From Candidatus Janibacter merdipullorum (GTDB lineage Bacteria > Actinomycetota > Actinomycetes > Actinomycetales > Dermatophilaceae), in assembly GCA_019116945.1 (NCBI GenBank), contig DXAR01000176.1:44852-108851 (forward strand): DNA of 64,000 nt. Direction: 5' to 3'. Below, piece after piece: positions 57,855 to 64,000 of this stretch (positions are counted from its first letter, which is position 1; each line of letters begins with the position of its first letter). The notes under the pieces were generated by a model. The model searched no databases and had not been told where the DNA came from. It was given only the letters and a program-made list of their open reading frames with translations. The position numbers and the translations under genes were made by a program.

Positions 57855-57875
57855 GCCCGGCTGCCGGCTCCCCGC

Positions 57876-58865
57876 TCAGGGGCGCGGGCAGCGGATGTGC
57901 CCGGAGATGAGGTCGGCGCTCTCGCTGCCGTAGGCCTCGGCCAGACGCTCGAGGAAACGGGCGGTGCCCAGCTCGTACTCCTGCGTACCAACGGTCTCGA
58001 TGACATAGGTCGCGAGCATCGAGCCGAGCTCCGCCGACTCCCGCAGGGGCAGGCCCTCGGCGACGCCGGTGAGGAAGCCGGCGCGGAAGGCGTCACCGAC
58101 GCCGGTCGGGTCGGCCTTCGTCACCTCGCGGGCGGCGCCGACGACGATGTCCTCGTCGAGGTCCTTGCCGGAGATGCGCACGCCGTCCTTGCCGAGGGTC
58201 GTGACCCGGTAGGAGACGCGGGAGTTGATCTCCTCCTGGCTCCAGCCGGTCTTCTGCGCGGTGAGGTGGGACTCGTACTCGTTGGTGACGAGGTACTCGG
58301 CGCCGTCGATGAGCTCGCGGATGAGTCCACCGTCGCCGAAGGCGAGCTGCTGGCTCGGGTCGGAGACGAAGGGGAGGCCGCGGGTCCGGCACTCGGCGGT
58401 GTGCCGGCGCATGGCCTCGGGGTCGTCGGGCCCGACGAGGACGAGGTCGAGGCCGCCGAGGCGGTCGGCGATGGGGGCGAGCTCGATGTCCCGCGCCTCG
58501 GTCATGGCACCGGCGTAGAAGGTCGCGATCTGGGCCATGTCGTCGTCGGTCGTGCAGACGAAGCGGGCCGTGTGCTGGGTGTCGGACACCTTGACCGAGT
58601 CGCAGTCGACGCCGTGCCGCTCGAGCCAGCTGCGGTAGTCGGCGAAGTCCTCGCCGACGGCACCGACGAGCACCGGCCGCTGACCGAGGTTGGCCATGCC
58701 GAAGGAGATGTTCGCCGCGACCCCGCCGCGGCGGATCTCGAGCTTGTGCGCGAGGAAGCTCACCGAGATCTTGTCGAGCTGGTCGACGACGAGCGAGTCG
58801 GCGAAGCGACCCGAGAAGGTCATGAGGTGGTCGGTGGCGATGGATCCGGCGATGGCGATGGGCAC
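57876..58865 (-). CDS. PfkB family carbohydrate/adenosine kinase
   Basis: MPIAIAGSIATDHLMTFSGRFADSLV...RRGGVAANISFGMANLG...ADPTGVGDAFRAGFLTG; AdoK-like. Confidence 0.87.
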   Translation of the reverse strand: MPIAIAGSIATDHLMTFSGRFADSLVVDQLDKISVSFLAHKLEIRRGGVAANISFGMANLGQRPVLVGAVGEDFADYRSWLERHGVDCDSVKVSDTQHTARFVCTTDDDMAQIATFYAGAMTEARDIELAPIADRLGGLDLVLVGPDDPEAMRRHTAECRTRGLPFVSDPSQQLAFGDGGLIRELIDGAEYLVTNEYESHLTAQKTGWSQEEINSRVSYRVTTLGKDGVRISGKDLDEDIVVGAAREVTKADPTGVGDAFRAGFLTGVAEGLPLRESAELGSMLATYVIETVGTQEYELGTARFLERLAEAYGSESADLISGHIRCPRP

Positions 58866-58890
58866 CGGGCCACCCTACAGACGGCGACAT

Positions 58891-58934
58891 GACGAAGGGC
58901 TTCCCCACCTGCTCGGGTGGGGAAGCCCTTCGTC
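58891..58934 (-). terminator. Terminator hairpin downstream of erpA
   Basis: Perfect 19-bp stem GACGAAGGGCTTCCCCACC-TGCTCG-GGTGGGGAAGCCCTTCGTC. Confidence 0.87.
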
Positions 58935-58957
58935 GTGCCGGGCGCGAGGCGCTCGGC

Positions 58958-59323
58958 TCAGCTGAAGCTGTCGCCGCAGGCGCAGGAGCTGCCCGCGTTG
59001 GGGTTGTCGATGGTGAAGCCCTGCTTCTCGATGGTGTCGGCGAAGTCGATCGTCGCACCGGAGAGGTAGGGCGCGCTCATCCGGTCGACGACGACCTCGA
59101 CGCCACCGAAGTCGCGCACGAGGTCCCCGTCGAGCGAGCGCTCGTCGAAGTACAGCTGGTAGATCAGGCCCGAGCAGCCGCCGGGCTGGACGCCGATGCG
59201 CAGGCGAAGGTCGTCACGGCCCTCCTGCTCGAGGAGCGACTTGACCTTGCCGGAGGCGACATCGGTGAGGATGACGCCGTGGGTCTCGGTCTCGGTGGTG
59301 GCCTGGGTGTCCTGGACGCTCAT
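58958..59323 (-). CDS. erpA: Iron-sulfur cluster insertion protein
   Basis: VILTDVASGKVKSLLEQEGRDDLRLRIGVQPGGCSGLIYQLYFDE...SCACGDSF. Confidence 0.92.
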   Translation of the reverse strand: MSVQDTQATTETETHGVILTDVASGKVKSLLEQEGRDDLRLRIGVQPGGCSGLIYQLYFDERSLDGDLVRDFGGVEVVVDRMSAPYLSGATIDFADTIEKQGFTIDNPNAGSSCACGDSFS

Positions 59324-59438
59324 GCGATGTCCTCACGGCTCGGGTACGAAGTCTCGGTGACGGAGTCCGTCACATCGGGGCCAACACGGTGGGTCATCGG
59401 GTTGTTCCCGACCCTCACCATACGCCTCTCGTCCAGCG

Positions 59439-60605
59439 TCACCGGCGGGGTGACCACGTGGCGGCGACCCGCGCCGCCCGGTCGGCGAGGGTGCCGACGG
59501 GGTCGGCCATCGCCTGCTCGACCCCCGCGTGCTTGTCGGCGACGGCATAGGTGCCGCTCAGGCCGAGCGCCATCGCCTCGCGGCGGCCGATGAGGACCTG
59601 CCCGGCGAGGGCGACCGCCGGCGTCGCGTGGGCCGCGGCCACCTCGGCCACACCCGCGACGACCTTGCCCTGGAGGCTCTGCCAGTCGAGGCACCCCTCG
59701 CCCGTGATGACGACGTCGGCGGCCGCGACGAGGGCGTCGAGGCCGACCGCCTCGATGACCGTCCCGACCCCGCTCGTCCGGCGGGCCCCGAGGAGCATGA
59801 GGGCGTACCCCACGCCGCCCGCGGCGCCGGCGCCCGGCTCGCGGTCGAGGCGACGCTCCCGGCCCGTGAGGAGGTCCGTGCCGGCGGGAAGGGCACGGCG
59901 CACCTGCTCGGCGAAGTGCCCCAGCGCCGCTTCGAGGACCTGGGACTGGTCGGGGGTCGCCCCCTTCTGCTCGGAGAAGACAGCGCTGGCACCCTGGAGG
60001 CCGAGGAGCGGGGAGGCGACGTCCGTGGCGGCGACGAGCTCGACCCCGGCGAAGCGCTCGCGGACCCCGGCGAGGCCGGCCAGATCGCCCTCGCGCGTCG
60101 CGATGAGCCCGGCTCCGCCTCCCCCGAGGACCTCGCGTGGCCCGGCGCCGAGGGCGCCGAGCATGCCCGCGCCGGCATCATTCGTGCCCGAGCCACCGAG
60201 GCCGACGACGATCCGGTCGACCTCCTGCTCGAGCGCGGCCGCGAGGAGCTCGCCGAGGCCCCAGGTCGTCGTCACCCCGGGGTCACGCTCGGTCGCGTCG
60301 AGGAGGTGCAGGCCGATCGCCTGGGCGGACTCCACCCAGGCGGTGCGGCGGCCCCCTTCGTCCGTCGTGATGTGCAGGGCGGTGGGCACGCTGCCACCCC
60401 GTGGCCCCGTGACCGTGACGATCGAGGAGTCGCCGGCCCGTGCGCTCGTGAGCACGTCGATGAATCCGGGGCCGCCGTCGGAGAGCGGGACGAGCGTGAG
60501 GAGGTCGTCGGGTGCCTTGCGGCGCCATCCGGCCGCGATCGCCTCCGCCGCCTGGGTCGCGGTGAGGGTGCCGGTGAAGCAGTCCGGGGCGATGAGCACG
60601 TGCAC
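59439..60605 (-). CDS. Glycerate kinase
   Basis: MHVLIAPDCFTGTLTATQAAEAIAAGWRRKAPDDLLTLVPLSDGGPGFIDVL...VGLGGSGTNDAGAGMLGALGA. Confidence 0.9.
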   Translation of the reverse strand: MHVLIAPDCFTGTLTATQAAEAIAAGWRRKAPDDLLTLVPLSDGGPGFIDVLTSARAGDSSIVTVTGPRGGSVPTALHITTDEGGRRTAWVESAQAIGLHLLDATERDPGVTTTWGLGELLAAALEQEVDRIVVGLGGSGTNDAGAGMLGALGAGPREVLGGGGAGLIATREGDLAGLAGVRERFAGVELVAATDVASPLLGLQGASAVFSEQKGATPDQSQVLEAALGHFAEQVRRALPAGTDLLTGRERRLDREPGAGAAGGVGYALMLLGARRTSGVGTVIEAVGLDALVAAADVVITGEGCLDWQSLQGKVVAGVAEVAAAHATPAVALAGQVLIGRREAMALGLSGTYAVADKHAGVEQAMADPVGTLADRAARVAATWSPRR

Positions 60606-60645
60606 CCATGGACTCTATCGAGGGTCCTGCGACCCCTGTGGGACC

Positions 60646-61857
60646 ATGCCTGCCGTGAGCGTCACGACGAAGTCCTCGCCCCAGCCCCTCTCGCTCCTCG
60701 TCCTCGGACAGGGCACCGACCCGCACTCGGAGCGGGGTGTGGAGTGCCCCGGCGACCTGCCGGCCCCCTCCGACCCCGACCTCGTCGCGCGTGCCCGGGC
60801 GGCCAAGGAGGCCCTCGGGGATAGCGTCTTCGTCCTCGGGCACCACTACCAGCGCGACGAGGTCATCGAGTTCGCCGACACCACGGGCGACTCCTTCAAG
60901 CTCGCGAAGCAGGCGGCGGCCCGTCCCGACGCGCCCTACATCGTCTTCTGCGGCGTGCACTTCATGGCCGAGTCGGCCGACATCCTCACGAGCGACGAGC
61001 AGACCGTCGTCCTGCCGGACCTCGCCGCGGGCTGCTCCATGGCCGACATGGCCGCGCTGCACCAGGTCGAGGAGTGCTGGGAGGAGCTCGTCGAGGCCGG
61101 TGTCGCGGAGTCGACGATCCCGGTGACGTACATGAACTCCTCCGCCGCGATCAAGGCCTTCACCGGACGTCACGGCGGGACGATCTGCACCTCGTCCAAT
61201 GCCCGGACCGCACTCGCCTGGGCCTTCGACGAGGTCGGGGGCGTCGACGGTGAGGGCAAGGTCCTCTTCCTCCCCGACCAGCACCTGGGCCGCAACACCT
61301 GGGCCCGTGACCTCGGCCGGGATCTCGACGACTGCGTCGTGTGGGACCCGCACAAGCCCATGGGCGGACTCACCGTCGAGGAGATCCGGGCGGCCCGGAT
61401 GATCCTCTGGCGCGGGCACTGCTCGGTGCACGGCCGGTTCACCGTCGACGCCGTGGAGACGGCCCGGCGGGAGATCCCCGGCGTGCGCGTCATCGTCCAC
61501 CCCGAGTGCCGCCACGAGGTCGTCGAGCTCGCCGACGAGGTCGGGTCGACGGAGAAGATCATCGCCACCGTCGCGGCCGCTCCCCCCGGCACGAAGTGGG
61601 TCGTCGGCACCGAGCTCAACCTCGTCCAGCGACTCGGGCAGATGTTCCCCGAGCAGGACATCAGCTTCCTCGAGAAGAACGTCTGCTACTGCTCGACGAT
61701 GAACCGCATCGACCTCCCGCACCTCGTGTGGGCGCTCGAGTCCCTCGTCGAGGGCCGCGTCGTCAACCCGATCGTCGTCGACGAGACGGTGGCCGCGCAG
61801 GCCCGCACCGCCCTCGACCGGATGCTCGCCCTGCCCGGGGAGACCTCGAAGGACTGA
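60646..61857 (+). CDS. nadA: Quinolinate synthase A
   Basis: VFVLGHHYQRDEVIEFADTTGDSFKLAKQAA...DLAAGCSMADMA...HPECRHEVVELADEVGSTEKI...VCYCSTMNRIDL. Confidence 0.93.
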   Translation: MPAVSVTTKSSPQPLSLLVLGQGTDPHSERGVECPGDLPAPSDPDLVARARAAKEALGDSVFVLGHHYQRDEVIEFADTTGDSFKLAKQAAARPDAPYIVFCGVHFMAESADILTSDEQTVVLPDLAAGCSMADMAALHQVEECWEELVEAGVAESTIPVTYMNSSAAIKAFTGRHGGTICTSSNARTALAWAFDEVGGVDGEGKVLFLPDQHLGRNTWARDLGRDLDDCVVWDPHKPMGGLTVEEIRAARMILWRGHCSVHGRFTVDAVETARREIPGVRVIVHPECRHEVVELADEVGSTEKIIATVAAAPPGTKWVVGTELNLVQRLGQMFPEQDISFLEKNVCYCSTMNRIDLPHLVWALESLVEGRVVNPIVVDETVAAQARTALDRMLALPGETSKD

Positions 61858-61884
61858 GGTCCTCCCCTTCGCGCGCGCTCTCCG

Positions 61885-62733
61885 TCACTCCTGCGTGAGG
61901 AAGTCTCGCAGGCCGGCCAGGTCGTCGGTGTTGATGTGGTCGACGCCGGCCGCCCGCAGCTCCCGCCAGAGGTTGGTCCGCGCCTGACCGGAGATGTCGT
62001 TGGTCGCCCAGAAGCGCACGCGGTAGCCGTCGCGGTGCGCGCTCTCGACGTAGGCATGGAGCCGCTCGCGCTCCGCGGCCGGCATCTCGCCGACGCCCTG
62101 CCAGGTGAAGAGCGTCGTCCAGTTCTCGCTGACGAGCGGCATGAGGTCGGCGTCCGCACCCGAGTCCAGGTCGCTGGAGCGCCCGTCGTAGAAGGAGTAG
62201 CGCGTCGTCGCCGCCTCCATCTCGGCCCGCGGTCGGTTGCCGCTGATGACGGCCTCGACGGCGCGGTCCTTGACCTTGCCCTTGTGCACGCGGGTGAAGA
62301 CCTGCGCGTGCTCGGCGAGCTCGGCCTCGACGGCCCGCCACGTCGACGGCCCGTCGCTCTTGATGTCGATGAGCAGCTGGACGTCGCCGCGGTAGCCCGG
62401 GTAGATCTGCTTGCCGTTGGGCGAGGCGATCTCCGTCAGCGGGTCGAGGTAGGCCTCCTCGAGGGTCGGCGCGTCGTCGACCTCCCACTCGTCGTGGGCG
62501 ACGCGCAGCTCGCCGTCGACGAGCCAGACATCGGCCTCCACCGACGTGAACCCGTGCTCGAGCGCGTCCAGCAGCGGGCGCTCGTGCTCGTAGTCGTTGT
62601 GGGCGTGGGCCTGCGGCAGCGGGGTGCCGAGGTCGACGGGGTCGGCCCCCGGCGCCGCGTGTGCGGCGCCGGCGGGCAGGGTCAGGGCGAGGGTGGAGGC
62701 CGTGACGGCCAGGGCACGGGAGACACGGGTCAT
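61885..62733 (-). CDS. Secreted glycerophosphodiester phosphodiesterase / PI-PLC-like protein
   Basis: Signal peptide MTRVSRALAVTASTLALTLPAGAAHAA; PQAHAHNDYEHERPLLDALEHGFTSVEADVWLVDGELRVAHDEWEVD. Confidence 0.85.
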   Translation of the reverse strand: MTRVSRALAVTASTLALTLPAGAAHAAPGADPVDLGTPLPQAHAHNDYEHERPLLDALEHGFTSVEADVWLVDGELRVAHDEWEVDDAPTLEEAYLDPLTEIASPNGKQIYPGYRGDVQLLIDIKSDGPSTWRAVEAELAEHAQVFTRVHKGKVKDRAVEAVISGNRPRAEMEAATTRYSFYDGRSSDLDSGADADLMPLVSENWTTLFTWQGVGEMPAAERERLHAYVESAHRDGYRVRFWATNDISGQARTNLWRELRAAGVDHINTDDLAGLRDFLTQE

Positions 62734-62812
62734 GGGGCCCACCGTGCCGAGCCCGGGTGTCGCCGGCACGCCCACGGGGTGAACGATCCGCCAACGCCCG
62801 GCCTGCAGCGGG

Positions 62813-63850
62813 TCAGACGGAGCGGACCATCCCGGTCTCGTCGAGGAGGGGGTTGTGCGCGACGGGGACCCGCTCCCCTTCGCTCGGGGCTCCGGGGGCC
62901 GTGCCGGAGCCGAAGGGGGATCCGCCGAGCGACTCGCGGCCGTGTGGCTCGAGCCAGTTCGAGTAGTCCGGCCCGGCAGGGACGATGCCGGTGGGATTGA
63001 TGTCCCGGTGGACCTCGTAGTAGTGGCTCTTGATGTGCACGAAGTCGGTCGTGTCACCGAAGCCGGGCGTGGTGAAGAGGTCCCGGGCGTAGGCCCACAG
63101 GACCGGCATCTCCGAGAGCTTGGAGCGGTTGGCCTTGAAGTGCCCGTGGTAGACCGCGTCGAAGCGCGCGAGCGTGGTGAAGAGGCGGACGTCGGCCTCG
63201 GTGATGTGGTCGCCCATGAGGTAGCGACGGGTGGCGAGACGCTCCTCGAGCCAGTCCATCGCCGTCCACAGCCGGTCGTAGGCGGCCTCGTAGGCGGCCT
63301 GGTCGCCGGAGAAGCCGCAGCGGTACACGCCGTTGTTGACCTCGGTGTAGACCCGCTTGTTGACGGCCTCCATCTCCTCGCGCAGGTGCTCCGGCCAGAG
63401 GTCCGGGGCGCCCTCGCGGTGGTACTCGCGCCACTGCGTGGAGAGGTCGAAGGTCATCTGGGGGAAGTTGTTCGTCACGACCTCGCCGGAGGGGATGTCG
63501 ACGATGACCGGGACGGTGATCCCCTTCGGGTAGTCCGGGAACCGCTTGAGGTACGCGTCCTGGATGCGCGGGATCCCCAGCACGGGGTCGAGGTGGCCCT
63601 CGTCGAGGTCGAAGGTCCACGAGCGCTCGTCGTGCGTGGGCCCGGTGACCCCCATGGAGATGACGTCCTCGAGGCCGAGCAGGCGGCGCACGATGATGGC
63701 GCGGTTGGCCCAGGGGCAGGCGCGGGAGACGACGAGGCGGTAGCGCCCCGGCTCGACCGGCCACTCCCCCGACCCGTCCGAGGTGATCCGGTCCTCGATG
63801 TAGGTCGTGTCGCGGGTGTATTCCTTCTCGACGTAAGTGCCCTGTGCCAT
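62813..63850 (-). CDS. Glutathione S-transferase-like (glutathionyl-hydroquinone reductase family) protein
   Basis: YRLVVSRACPWANRAIIVRRLLGLEDVISMGV...TNNFPQMTFDL...VYRCGFSGDQAAYEAAYDRLW. Confidence 0.88.
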   Translation of the reverse strand: MAQGTYVEKEYTRDTTYIEDRITSDGSGEWPVEPGRYRLVVSRACPWANRAIIVRRLLGLEDVISMGVTGPTHDERSWTFDLDEGHLDPVLGIPRIQDAYLKRFPDYPKGITVPVIVDIPSGEVVTNNFPQMTFDLSTQWREYHREGAPDLWPEHLREEMEAVNKRVYTEVNNGVYRCGFSGDQAAYEAAYDRLWTAMDWLEERLATRRYLMGDHITEADVRLFTTLARFDAVYHGHFKANRSKLSEMPVLWAYARDLFTTPGFGDTTDFVHIKSHYYEVHRDINPTGIVPAGPDYSNWLEPHGRESLGGSPFGSGTAPGAPSEGERVPVAHNPLLDETGMVRSV

Positions 63851-63889
63851 GCCCGTGATTCTAGTTGAAACCTTAACGAAATGCCACCG

Positions 63890-64000
63890 TCAGGCGAGGG
63901 CGGCCCGCACCTGCTCGAAGGTCGCCTCGTCGACGGCGACGATCCGCGCCTCCTCGACGTCGGTCGCCGCGGCGGAGATCGTCTCGACGGCGGCGGCGAT
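63890..64000 (-). CDS. C-terminal fragment of an unknown protein (truncated by right window edge)
   Basis: Minus-strand reading IAAAVETISAAATDVEEARIVAVDEATFEQVRAALA-stop. Confidence 0.5.
   Translation of the reverse strand: MAAAVETISAAATDVEEARIVAVDEATFEQVRAALA

Noticed and set aside
1-64000. FtsK/SpoIIIE-type polarity motif (KOPS/SRS-like) as explanation for CGAAGGG
   Set aside because: The motif resembles GAGAAGGG-type sites, but by-eye counts are about equal on the two strands (28 vs 31), with no clear polarity within this window. Not excluded genome-wide.
1-64000. tRNA, rRNA, CRISPR array, insertion sequence or prophage
   Set aside because: No transposase/integrase ORFs, repeat-spacer arrays or cloverleaf-like genes recognised; short ncRNAs cannot be excluded by eye.

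Overview
Contiguous ~64 kb chromosomal segment from a high-GC actinobacterium. Gene content suggests Micrococcales/Intrasporangiaceae, but this is inference only. It is densely coding, with about 60 recognisable genes. I saw no rRNA or tRNA, no CRISPR array, and no clear transposase or prophage. Much of it is core actinobacterial content resembling the M. tuberculosis idsA2-Rv2175c-pknL-aroG-plsC-fadD15-trpD-ctaE/qcrCAB-ctaC-adoK-erpA region. Main blocks, left to right: hemH (partial), sepH, tdk, a GNAT/acetate-CoA ligase fusion, parC/parE flanking an APC permease, dinB, a TetR/DUF418 pair, an SOS-type dnaE2-HEPN-DUF6504 operon, a polyprenyl synthetase/LysM transglycosylase/PASTA kinase cluster, aroG, a MacS-like two-component system, tandem ROK kinases, an ArsA-like/SRPBCC/acyl-CoA ligase cluster, a DEDD-GIY-YIG protein, trpD, the ctaE-qcrCAB and ctaCDF respiratory loci, a cysteine-desulfurase-like protein, aat, adoK, erpA, glycerate kinase, nadA, a glycerophosphodiesterase and a glutathionyl-hydroquinone-reductase-like protein. 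The most interesting signals are: (1) a strongly over-represented short motif CGAAGGG(GG)/(CC)CCCTTCG on both strands, in genes (in different reading frames, with rare codons) and in intergenic hairpins, where it can form inverted pairs; (2) a perfect LexA-type box upstream of a dnaE2 operon lacking adjacent imuA/imuB; (3) degenerate enzyme homologs: a class V aminotransferase without the PLP lysine, an ArsA-like protein without a P-loop, and an orphan receiver. All counts were made by eye and need computational confirmation.
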